Source: Chloroflexota bacterium (GTDB lineage: Bacteria > Chloroflexota > Anaerolineae > J102). From it: 42,457 nucleotides of DNA. The position numbers and the translations under genes were made by a program. The notes under the pieces are model-generated. The model did no database searches. It saw only the letters and a list, made by a program, of their open reading frames with translations, and was not told where the DNA came from. The stretch spans positions 1 through 42,457 of the forward strand of contig JAADII010000051.1 of the NCBI GenBank assembly GCA_013151415.1, in the 5' to 3' direction. Below, in pieces: positions 7,898 to 15,307 of this stretch. The first letter of the stretch is position 1. Each line of letters begins with the position of its first letter.

Positions 7898-8224
7898 GAG
7901 CGGCGCCCGTTTCTCCAAATTCGCCTCTTTTCGGGCTGATCTTGCTTTGAAAATAAGCCCGAGGTCGGTCGCACAGGTCATGTGGTGATGAGCGGCCAGA
8001 CCAACATGGACCATAGGACCAACATAGACCAAAAGGCCCATCGTCCACCTTGGTCTACTTTGGTCGGCGCAAGCGATTTTCATCGGCGGGGGTCGCCCGT
8101 AAAGCCTGTTTTGTGCTATGATAGCGCTTGGACGGCTGTTGTTCCCGACCTTCGGCAAGAAAACCCACTTGTTTTCAGCGGCAAGACCATTTTTAAAACA
8201 TCAACCCGCTCTTCATCTGTTGGC
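7898..8224. other. 327-bp intergenic region with dispersed hairpin element and a promoter
   Basis: No gene is visible. The region holds one copy of a dispersed hairpin repeat (8001-8084) and an extended -10 promoter candidate, TGC-TATGAT (8114-8122), with no good -35. The latter would give a leader of about 96 bases before the acyltransferase. An open frame continues through the area but has no similarity that I recognise. Confidence 0.5.
8001..8084. repeat. Dispersed GACCA/TGGTC hairpin element (copy A)
   Basis: Short imperfect units of GGACCAACAT/GGACCATA type are followed by inverted units TTGGTCTACT/TTGGTCGGCG. The arms 8017-8032 and 8050-8065 pair at 14 of 16 positions. The right part, 8039-8084, matches 35614-35659 at 43 of 46 bases, including an identical tail TTGGTCGGCGCAAGCG. 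Both copies lie upstream of a gene. Confidence 0.75.
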
Positions 8225-8854
8225 ATGATGCAAAACACTTCGCGAATCAAGGCCCTGGTGCAGTGGATTAGCCTGCACATCCTGAAGCTCTTTGGCTGGA
8301 AGGTGGTGGGCAAGCGACCCGACGCGCGGCGCTATGTGCTCATCGCCGCGCCGCACACCTCCAACCTCGATTTCTTCATCATGTATCCCGCCACCAAGGT
8401 TTTGGATATCAAGATCAATTGGATGGGCAAAGCGTCTTTATTTCGCGGGCCGTTGGGACCCATCGTGCGCGCGTTGGGCGGCATCCCCGTGCGGCGGGAC
8501 ATACGTAGCAACATGGTGGAGCAAATGGCGCAGGCGTTGCGCGAGGCCGACGACATGGGCTTGCTCATTCCGGTGGCGGGCACGCGCAAGAAAACGCCCT
8601 ATTGGAAATCCGGTTTTTATTACATTGCTTTGCAGGCCGATGTGCCGGTCGCGTTGGGGTTTCTCGATTATGCGCGTAAAGAGGCGGGCATTGGTCCGGT
8701 TATTCGACTCACAGGTGATGTGAAGGCCGATATGGACAAGATTCGGGCCTTTTACAAAGACATTCAGGGACGTTTTCCCCACGAAAAGAGCGTTGTGAGG
8801 CTTAAAGTGGAGGACGAAGAGAACGAAAACGCGTCTCCCCAGGCCCAAGCCTGA
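8225..8854 (+). CDS. PlsC-like 1-acylglycerol-3-phosphate acyltransferase family protein
   Basis: This 209-residue protein has the acyltransferase HX4D motif (H44-TSNL-D49 in AAPHTSNLDF), followed by the GGIPVRRD motif and a KSGFYYIALQADVPV segment typical of a small single-domain PlsC group. The third motif, normally PEGTR, reads VAGTR (117-121): the conserved glutamate is alanine. That residue normally helps bind the glycerol phosphate, so activity or acceptor may differ from classical PlsC. An amphipathic N-terminus (ALVQWISLHILKLFGWK) probably binds the membrane. Two adjacent ATGs (8225, 8228) are possible starts, and no clear Shine-Dalgarno decides between them. The acidic C-terminal tail (EDEENENASPQAQA) is lineage-specific. 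Confidence 0.75.
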   Translation: MMQNTSRIKALVQWISLHILKLFGWKVVGKRPDARRYVLIAAPHTSNLDFFIMYPATKVLDIKINWMGKASLFRGPLGPIVRALGGIPVRRDIRSNMVEQMAQALREADDMGLLIPVAGTRKKTPYWKSGFYYIALQADVPVALGFLDYARKEAGIGPVIRLTGDVKADMDKIRAFYKDIQGRFPHEKSVVRLKVEDEENENASPQAQA

Positions 8855-8969
8855 CATAGATCATGATGCCATTCCCGTTCATCATGTACAATAGAAGCGC
8901 CTCTTGATCGCTTCCTGGCCTTGTCCCTCTTTGTTTCAGTCCTTTTTTCACTCTTTGTTCTCGCGTTCT

Positions 8970-9767
8970 ATGTCCACAACCATTGCAGTGGCCGGAAAAG
9001 GCGGCGTCGGTAAAACCACGGTCGCGGCCATGATCATTCGTTATCTCATGGAGAATCGCGAAGGCTCCATCTTGGCCATCGACGCGGATCCTAGCAGCAA
9101 TCTCCATATGGTTTTGGGGCTGGAATTAGAATGGACCGTGGGCGACATTCGCGAAGACATGTTGGCGCAGGTGAGGCAGTCGCTTACGGCTCGCGGCGCG
9201 GCCATGGGCTCCTTGCGCGGGGGCGTCACCAAACGAGAATATCTGGAATATGAAATTCGGGCCTCGCTGGCCGAGGGCGAGCGTTTCGATCTCATCGCCA
9301 TGGGCCGTTCTGAGGGGCAGGGATGTTACTGCGCAGTGAATCACAACCTACGCGAAGTGATCGACAGCCTCAGCAGCCACTATCGCTGGGTGGTGATCGA
9401 CAACGAGGCCGGCATGGAGCATCTTAGCCGCCGCACGACGCGCGACGTGCAGCATTTGCTTATCGTCAGCGATCCCACGCGGCGCGGGCTGGTTGCGGCC
9501 AAACGCATTGGCGCGTTTCGCCACGAGTTGGATATCCAGATCGAAAACGCCTACCTGGTCCTCAACCGTCTTCCCACCCCCGAAATTCCCGCGGCCATCC
9601 AGAACTTCATCGAGCAAGAGTTGGATTTCCCCTTGTTGGGCGCTATCCCGGCGGACGAGGCGGTGACCGAATTCGAATTCAGCGGCCGGCCTCTTGTGGA
9701 AATGGGGGCGAACTCACCGCTCTATCAGGCTGTGGTCGCGATGATGGAGCGGCTCGCACTTTCTTGA
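8970..9767 (+). CDS. CooC-like ATP-dependent nickel-insertion/maturation protein
   Basis: This 265-residue SIMIBI/MinD-class ATPase has a deviant Walker A GKGGVGKTT (10-17), the DADPSSNL segment, and the CXC metal motif C119-Y-C121 in GQGCYCAVN that marks CooC proteins. It also has a Walker B-like VVIDNEAGMEH and a later SDPTRRGL signature. CooC proteins insert nickel into carbon monoxide dehydrogenase or the related acetyl-CoA synthase complex. No cooS, acs or other CODH gene is in this window, so the client is unknown; it may lie elsewhere or be another metalloprotein. ATG 8970 is chosen because it directly precedes the P-loop as usual. The upstream in-frame stretch is pyrimidine-rich and unlike the family. 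Confidence 0.8.
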   Translation: MSTTIAVAGKGGVGKTTVAAMIIRYLMENREGSILAIDADPSSNLHMVLGLELEWTVGDIREDMLAQVRQSLTARGAAMGSLRGGVTKREYLEYEIRASLAEGERFDLIAMGRSEGQGCYCAVNHNLREVIDSLSSHYRWVVIDNEAGMEHLSRRTTRDVQHLLIVSDPTRRGLVAAKRIGAFRHELDIQIENAYLVLNRLPTPEIPAAIQNFIEQELDFPLLGAIPADEAVTEFEFSGRPLVEMGANSPLYQAVVAMMERLALS

Positions 9768-9809
9768 TAGCGCGTTCGCCTTGCGAGGGGATGCTCTTTG
9801 GGAGAACGA

Positions 9810-10535
9810 TTATTGGGTCCACGCGTTGTAAATGCGTGGAGGAATGGGCAGCCTCATGCTCATGCGTCGAACATTATCGCCATCATGGCGGCTAATGCGC
9901 ATAACAACCACGGTCAGATCATCGTTAGGACGCCCCTGCTCGCTTTGTAAGGCGTGCGCCAAGATATCGTTGGCCAGCGCCTCGGCGCCCAAGGTGGGGG
10001 GCAGTCCTTGCACCACATCGAGCAGGTTCATGGGGCGCCCTTTGCGCTGGCCTGCGCTCCAAACGCCATCGCTCACCGCCACGGCCCAAAGCCCCGGGCG
10101 TAAAGGGTATTCCTCAATGTGAGGGCGCGTGCGCGCATGAACGCCCACGCGTCCGGCCGGCGCATCCAAAAGGCTCCACTCGGTTTGATGGTGAATCAAT
10201 ACGGGCGTTTCGGTGTAACGGGAGACCACCATGCTGCCTGTTTCCAGGTCAGCGGAAAGGATGATGAGCTCGGCGCTCACCTTGCCCCCGCGATAGGCGC
10301 GCAAATAGTCGTGCGCCGCGCGCGCGGCCGCGCCATCTCGCACGCCTTCGGCCAGCAAGGCAATGGCCTTGCGCGCGACCAAATTGCTGATGGCTTTGGC
10401 GGATTTTCCGCTACGTTGGCCGTCCACCAGAACGATGGACACGCCCCCGTGTGGACGCTCCACCACCTCCACCGTATCTCCCGACTCGCCCACAGCATAT
10501 TTTTCCACTTTGGCGACGGCGATTTCGATGCGCAT
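9810..10535 (-). CDS. SpoIIE/RsbU-type PP2C serine phosphatase
   Basis: This 241-residue protein consists of a single PP2C/SpoIIE phosphatase domain. Visible motifs are SIVLVDGQRSGKSAKAISN near the N-terminus, the metal-binding AVSDGVWSAG, and the C-terminal NDDLTVVVMRI. Such phosphatases dephosphorylate anti-anti-sigma factors or other Ser/Thr-phosphorylated partners. No sensor domain is attached, so the input must come from a partner. The next gene upstream on the same strand is the stalked surface protein, 178 bases away. ATG 10535 is preferred over a TTG at 10553; a weak AAGAG lies before it. The substrate is unknown. Confidence 0.8.
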   Translation of the reverse strand: MRIEIAVAKVEKYAVGESGDTVEVVERPHGGVSIVLVDGQRSGKSAKAISNLVARKAIALLAEGVRDGAAARAAHDYLRAYRGGKVSAELIILSADLETGSMVVSRYTETPVLIHHQTEWSLLDAPAGRVGVHARTRPHIEEYPLRPGLWAVAVSDGVWSAGQRKGRPMNLLDVVQGLPPTLGAEALANDILAHALQSEQGRPNDDLTVVVMRISRHDGDNVRRMSMRLPIPPRIYNAWTQ

Positions 10536-10713
10536 GACTCTTGTGATTGGCAAATAACGTCCGAAGCCCTATGCTCTGTTTCAGACCGATCCGCGTGACC
10601 GGGGGATGATGAGACGACGGCGCGAAAAGGCGGTTGCTCGTTTTGGCTTGCGTTGGTCTATTTTCGGCCTGGTTGCTCTTCTCCTCTATGGGGCGCAGGT
10701 TGCTAACGCTCTC

Positions 10714-12234
10714 TCAAGGCGCGATGACGGTGATGGGGATATTACGGAAAAACGAGGGATCGAGCACCGAAAGCGCGCCCAATTGCAACGATCCCTGGCC
10801 GCCCGACGCGCCGGATGGGAACGTGAATCGCACCCATGCTTGCGTCGATGCGCCCGGGGGAACGCTATCGGTGGTGATGGACGCACTGCTGCAATCGGAT
10901 GCATTCTTGCACACCACCACACTCCATCCCGGAGGCAGCTGCAAATCGCGAATCGAGAGTGCGAGTTGATCGGCCAGAGCGCCCCGATTGGTGAATGTGA
11001 AGGCTATCTCATCGGCCGAACCATGATAGCTCTCGGGCGAGATGGACCAATCCACATAGAAAGGCGTGGGCGTGGGCGTGGGTTGGATGGTGGGCGTGGG
11101 CGTGATGGTGGGCGTGCGGGTGGGCGTGGGCGTCGGTGTTTTGGTTGGGGTGACGGTGGGCGTGGGGCTTGGGGTGGCGGTGGGCCAGAGGGTGGCCGTA
11201 TGGGTGGCTGTGGGGGTTTGGGTGGGCGTGCCCGCACTTACGGTGATGGTGAGGGTTTTCTTGATGGTTGCGCCTTGAAGATCGATCACCGTTAGGGTGT
11301 AAGTGGTTGTTTTGAGCGGGCACTCCTCCTTGCTGCCGTTGCCGGCCACGCCAGCACCTTCATAATACACTTTCGACGCGTTTTTCACCGACCAGGCGAT
11401 AGTCGTGCATTGGCCTTCGACGATGCTGGTTTTCGAGGCGCTGAAAGTGATCACCGCGCCCGCTGGCGTAGGCGTGCGAATAGGCGTGGCGATAGGCGTG
11501 GCCGTGGGCGGCGGGCGTCGCGTTAAGGTGGGCGGCGGGCGTCGCGTGGGCGTGGGCCGAACCGTCACCGTCACCTGAACCGGTGTGGGCGTGTTGGTGG
11601 CGGGGGGGCGCCCCTGATCCGGCGCGAGCGTGGGCGTGTCGGTGGCGGGCGCGACGATGATGGGCGGAATTTCGGGGGTGAGGGTGTTTTCCGGCGAAGG
11701 AGGAATAATGATGACCGGTCCAGAAGGCGTAGCGCTGGGCGTTGTCTGAGCAATGGCGGTGACTTCGGGCGTTGGCAGCGCCGTGGCCAAGAGCGCGCGC
11801 AGACTAAAATAGGCCGCTATGCTTCCCATGCAGAGGAATACGCCCACCAGGATGCCGCCCAAAATGACGGCCAGCGACCAATCTTTGCCATGCGGCTGCG
11901 CCGCATAAGGCGCGGGCGTCGGCGCATAGGTCATGACCGCGGGCGGCGCGGTTGACGTCGCGCGCGGGGCTCCCTCCTCCTCTTCTTCAGAGGGCGTATA
12001 AGGCGGTGGCAGAGGCGCGGTCTCGATGGTCGCGTCCGCTTGGGGTGGGCCATGCAGCGCCATATAGCGCGGACAGCTTTTGTATTGTCCTCCCAGGCAA
12101 AACACCGCCTGCTCCGACATCGGGATCGACTCGCGCGCGACCGTCGCATAGCATCGATTCTCGAAGCTGGCGTAGTTTAGGTGCGCTTCGGGGTCGTCAA
12201 GCAATCCCAAATAAGGGCAAACACTGGCAGGCAT
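10714..12234 (-). CDS. Membrane-anchored surface protein: four-Cys N-terminus, Thr-Pro stalk, Ig-like domain
   Basis: In this 506-residue protein the N-terminal 57 residues hold four cysteines (C6, C28, C46, C54; motif CPYLGLLDDP ... RCYA ... CLGGQYKSCPRY), possibly a metal site facing the cytoplasm. One transmembrane helix follows at about 119-145. Then come a Thr/Pro-rich stalk, an Ig-like domain (ITFSASKTSIVEGQCTTIAW onward), a second TPTPT stalk, and a C-terminal beta domain starting DWSISPESYHGS. The Cys block resembles one I have seen on other Chloroflexota proteins, but I cannot name it. ATG 12234 is chosen because it lies exactly at the predicted +1 of a good promoter (12241-12269). 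The role is probably cell-envelope binding or sensing; it could signal to the neighbouring PP2C phosphatase. Confidence 0.7.
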   Translation of the reverse strand: MPASVCPYLGLLDDPEAHLNYASFENRCYATVARESIPMSEQAVFCLGGQYKSCPRYMALHGPPQADATIETAPLPPPYTPSEEEEEGAPRATSTAPPAVMTYAPTPAPYAAQPHGKDWSLAVILGGILVGVFLCMGSIAAYFSLRALLATALPTPEVTAIAQTTPSATPSGPVIIIPPSPENTLTPEIPPIIVAPATDTPTLAPDQGRPPATNTPTPVQVTVTVRPTPTRRPPPTLTRRPPPTATPIATPIRTPTPAGAVITFSASKTSIVEGQCTTIAWSVKNASKVYYEGAGVAGNGSKEECPLKTTTYTLTVIDLQGATIKKTLTITVSAGTPTQTPTATHTATLWPTATPSPTPTVTPTKTPTPTPTRTPTITPTPTIQPTPTPTPFYVDWSISPESYHGSADEIAFTFTNRGALADQLALSIRDLQLPPGWSVVVCKNASDCSSASITTDSVPPGASTQAWVRFTFPSGASGGQGSLQLGALSVLDPSFFRNIPITVIAP

Positions 12235-12240
12235 GGGCAC

Positions 12241-12269
12241 ATTATAGGGCAGATGAACGCGAAAAACAA
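12241..12269 (-). promoter_or_regulatory. Sigma70-type promoter, leaderless for the surface protein
   Basis: On the minus strand TTGTTT (12264-12269) is separated by 17 bases from TATAAT (12241-12246). Six bases then precede ATG 12234, so the predicted +1 is the start codon and no ribosome binding site exists. Confidence 0.6.
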
Positions 12270-12383
12270 TCTAACGTCGGCGATCAACGCTTCATAAACA
12301 AGAGGCGCGCGGGGATTGAACGCGCTCGATTGCATCGTAGCTTGTCGATTAGCCTGCGCCAACCCGCTGTGCGACCGGTTTTA

Positions 12384-13874
12384 TCAATGTGTTTCTTTCA
12401 GCAGGTTGCGGATAAAGGCCAGGGCTTCTTCGCGATCGGTCACTTGTCCTGCCGCCTGGGCTTCTCTTAGGCTTTCTAACAAGCGACCCAATTGCGGTCC
12501 TTGCTCCAATTGAAAATGAGCCATGATTTCGCGACCGTTGAGCAGAGGTTTGGGCAAAATAGGTGCGACGCGATCGAACGCCGGAGCCAGCAACGAGCGC
12601 GCGAAATCAACTTGCACTGCAAATGTTTCTGCCGATAGATCGGGGCCATAAGTGGCCAGATGGTCGGCCAAATGCATGAGAATGACGCCTACGGCCGCGT
12701 CGCCCAGATCGCGATAAAAACGATAGAGACTTCGACGAGTGGGCGGTCGCGGCCCGCGGCTCAGATGGATGGGGCGCATGTGCCCGCGGCATGTTTCTCG
12801 CACGAAGATGATCTCGGCGCTCGCGCAGTGAAAGCGTTTCAACCAGGCTGCGGCCAGCTTGCCGCTGAGTTTCTCATGATGATAGAAGTGCACGCGACCC
12901 CGTTCATCAGTGGTTTGGGTTTTGGCTTTGCCCCAATCATGCGCCAAAGCCGCGAAGCGGAGCCAAAGCCAGCGCTCGCGCTGACTGGCCAGCGTCTCTG
13001 TCAAATACTCGCGTAATCGCCCTTGATAATCGTGCAGGCCGCTTTTCAGCGCGCGCTCATACTCGTCGCGCCATTTTTCATCCAAACGAAAAAGTCTATC
13101 GATGCGAGCCATCCAGTGCAACGAATGTAAACTGTGTTCGTAAGCGCCGTGCGCATGAGGCGGCGGTTGCTCGATGTGTTTGAGCGCCTCCAGCTCCGGC
13201 AATAAAGAGGCAATGACGCTCCAATTATCTAGATGCGACAAGGCTTTTTCGGGCGTCGCTAGGCCCAATAAGCGAAGAAACTCGTCTCGTTGGCGTTCAA
13301 CGCTCACGCGCGGCAGCAGAAATGCGGCCGCGGCGGCCAGTTCGGCAAAGCCTTGTTCTGGTTGCAGATCAAAGGCCGTCAAAAAGCGCGCGGCTCGCAA
13401 CACGCGCACGGGGTCTTTGCGCAAACTCTGCGATGAGCAAGGCCGCAAGCGCCGGGCCAACAGGTCTTCGCGGCCATGCAACGGGTCATAGAGGCTCCCG
13501 TCGCTTAATAGGGCCATGGCGTTTATGGTGAAATCTCGCGATCTTAGATCATGAATAAGCTTCTTGCCCGATAATTCTGAAATGTCGATCACCAGAGGCG
13601 TGGACGCATTTGTTTCGCGCCACACCACGCGACCCACCCCGCGCGCTTTATCGAGCGGATAATAAGCCGCGCCCAGCGCGTCGGCCGCGCGTCGCGCCAG
13701 ATGCAGGGCCGAGTGAGGGGTCACGAAGTCGAGATCATGGAGAGGGCGATGTAAAAACAAATCGCGCACAGCCCCGCCCACCAGGGCCGCGTCTGCATCG
13801 AAGCCGATGACGGTTGCATAAGCGCGATACGCGCGGCCGTGCTGTTTGAGTTGCATCATGGGTGAGGAGCTCAT
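12384..13874 (-). CDS. cca: CCA tRNA nucleotidyltransferase/poly(A) polymerase-type protein with HD domain
   Basis: This 496-residue class II nucleotidyltransferase has the head motif LVGGAVRDLFLHRPLHDLDF with the metal-binding DxD (DLDF). The neck residues RSRDFTINAMA, SLYDPLHGREDL and RKDPVRVLRAARF follow, which select nucleotides in CCA-adding enzymes. A C-terminal HD domain (AYEHSLHSL and ALAHDWGKAKT) is likely a phosphohydrolase. It probably adds or repairs CCA ends of tRNAs; the tRNA-Lys in this window has no encoded CCA, so such an enzyme is needed. Separate A-adding activity cannot be excluded. A TATAAT (13884-13889, minus) lies 9 bases before ATG 13874, with no Shine-Dalgarno, suggesting a very short or absent leader. 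Confidence 0.85.
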   Translation of the reverse strand: MSSSPMMQLKQHGRAYRAYATVIGFDADAALVGGAVRDLFLHRPLHDLDFVTPHSALHLARRAADALGAAYYPLDKARGVGRVVWRETNASTPLVIDISELSGKKLIHDLRSRDFTINAMALLSDGSLYDPLHGREDLLARRLRPCSSQSLRKDPVRVLRAARFLTAFDLQPEQGFAELAAAAAFLLPRVSVERQRDEFLRLLGLATPEKALSHLDNWSVIASLLPELEALKHIEQPPPHAHGAYEHSLHSLHWMARIDRLFRLDEKWRDEYERALKSGLHDYQGRLREYLTETLASQRERWLWLRFAALAHDWGKAKTQTTDERGRVHFYHHEKLSGKLAAAWLKRFHCASAEIIFVRETCRGHMRPIHLSRGPRPPTRRSLYRFYRDLGDAAVGVILMHLADHLATYGPDLSAETFAVQVDFARSLLAPAFDRVAPILPKPLLNGREIMAHFQLEQGPQLGRLLESLREAQAAGQVTDREEALAFIRNLLKETH

Positions 13875-13883
13875 CTTGCACAG

Positions 13884-13889
13884 ATTATA
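13884..13889 (-). promoter_or_regulatory. -10 box immediately before cca
   Basis: A consensus TATAAT on the minus strand sits 9 bases upstream of the cca ATG; no strong -35 is visible. The leader would be about 3 bases or none. Confidence 0.45.
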
Positions 13890-13906
13890 CAGGCGCAGAC
13901 GCCAGC

Positions 13907-13935
13907 TTGTTTGTAGGATGCGAAAAGGGTAGAAT
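13907..13935 (+). promoter_or_regulatory. Promoter of the CNNM-CNNM-HtrA operon
   Basis: TTGTTT (13907-13912), a 17-base spacer, and TAGAAT (13930-13935) precede the first CNNM gene by about 40 bases. It faces away from cca in a 101-bp divergent region. Confidence 0.5.
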
Positions 13936-13975
13936 GATGGAGCCGTGAAAAGAACATGGCTCTTATCGAATTAAT

Positions 13976-15307
13976 ATGCCTGGATTTGTCGCTTTTCTCA
14001 TTATCGCGCTGTTGATTTTGCTCAACGCGCTCTATGTAGCAGCAGAATTCGCCACGGCCAGTTCTCGTCGCTCCCGTTTGGCGCAAATGGCGGAAGAGGG
14101 GAACCGTTTGGCGGGCATGGTGCTGCCCATCGTCGAAAGACCGGAGGCGTTGGATCATTATATCGCGGCTTGTCAATTGGGCATCACCGTGACCAGCCTG
14201 GTGTTGGGTTATTTTGGTCAGGCCACGCTTGCCGTTTATTTGGAGCCTATGTTGGCGCGCAGGGGCATGGACGAGGTCGCGGCGCAATCCATCGCCGTCA
14301 CCATTGTGCTGCTTTTACTCACTTTTTTGCAAGTGTTGTTGGGCGAGTTGGTTCCCAAAAACATTGGCATACGTTATCCCGAACGTTTGGCCGTGGCGAC
14401 GGTGACCCCGCTCCGTTGGTCCATGAGCCTTTTTCGGCCATTGATTTGGGTTTTCAACGGCAGCGCTCGGGTGCTTTTGAAATGGTTGGGTCATGAGCCG
14501 GTGCAGGAGCATGGCCACATTCATCATCCTGATGAGATTGTGTTGTTGGTGCGCGAAAGCAGCGCGGGCGGCATTATCGATATTGGGGAACGCATGTTGG
14601 TGGAAAAGACGCTGCAAATGCACGAGCAAACGGCTCGGCAAGTGATGACCCCGCGCACGGCCATTTTGGCTGCATCGGTGGAGACGCCCGTGGCCGATCT
14701 ATTTCGCATGTTGGCCAATTCCCCTTACTCGCGCATGCCTTTATACGAGGGCAGCATCGATCGCGTGGTAGGCGTTATTCACTTGAAAGATCTCCTTTGC
14801 CTTCACACGGTGGATCAAGCTCGAAGCGTGCGCGATCTCATGAAACCACCCTTTTTCATCCCCGAAACCATTGCCGTTGATGATCTGTTTCGCCAAATGC
14901 AACGGGCCAGGCAACATATGGCCATTGTGGTGGACGAATTTGGCGGCACCGCGGGGCTAATCACCCTGGAGGATTTGCTGGAGGAAATTTTTGGCGAGAT
15001 TCAGGATGAGTTTGATCAGGAGATCGTTTTCATTCAGAAGCAAGATCAAACCCATGTGCGAGTGCGAGGCGATTTGCCCGTGGGTGATTTGAACGATTAC
15101 TTGGATCTGGATTTGCCCGAGGACGAGGCAACCACAGTGGGCGGTTTGATTTTGAACCGTTTGGGGCATGTGCCTCGCGAGGGCGAAAGCGTGCAAATTG
15201 GCGATGTCGTTTTGCGCGTCGAGCGCATGCAGGGCAATCGTATGAGCGTGGTGAATGTTGAAGCGCCCGCCGAACACATCGCTCATCTACAAGAGGTGGA
15301 ATGGTGA
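13976..15307 (+). CDS. CNNM/CorC-type membrane protein (DUF21-CBS-CorC_HlyC), paralogue 1
   Basis: This 443-residue protein has the standard layout of the hemolysin-C/CNNM family. A DUF21 membrane region with 3-4 helices (residues 1-190) contains ALYVAAEFATASSRRSR and ACQLGITVTSLVLGY. A pair of CBS domains (about 210-330) contains VMTPRTAIL and IVVDEFGGTAGLITLEDLLE. A CorC_HlyC domain (about 345-435) contains DEATTVGGLILNRLGHVP. Family members act in magnesium or other cation efflux; the historic hemolysin name is misleading. The stop overlaps the start of a close paralogue by 7 bases (15301-15307), so the two probably form a heteromeric pair or duplicated transporter. No Shine-Dalgarno is evident before ATG 13976. 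Confidence 0.88.
   Translation: MPGFVAFLIIALLILLNALYVAAEFATASSRRSRLAQMAEEGNRLAGMVLPIVERPEALDHYIAACQLGITVTSLVLGYFGQATLAVYLEPMLARRGMDEVAAQSIAVTIVLLLLTFLQVLLGELVPKNIGIRYPERLAVATVTPLRWSMSLFRPLIWVFNGSARVLLKWLGHEPVQEHGHIHHPDEIVLLVRESSAGGIIDIGERMLVEKTLQMHEQTARQVMTPRTAILAASVETPVADLFRMLANSPYSRMPLYEGSIDRVVGVIHLKDLLCLHTVDQARSVRDLMKPPFFIPETIAVDDLFRQMQRARQHMAIVVDEFGGTAGLITLEDLLEEIFGEIQDEFDQEIVFIQKQDQTHVRVRGDLPVGDLNDYLDLDLPEDEATTVGGLILNRLGHVPREGESVQIGDVVLRVERMQGNRMSVVNVEAPAEHIAHLQEVEW

Noticed and set aside
8001-8084. Possible CRISPR or transposon end in the GACCA/TGGTC element
   Set aside because: Units of 8-10 bases vary and have no spacers. No transposase frame lies nearby at either copy.
10606-11295. 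Glycine-rich plus-strand frame opposite the surface protein
   Set aside because: It arises from the GGGCGT repeats that encode the Thr-Pro stalk on the other strand.
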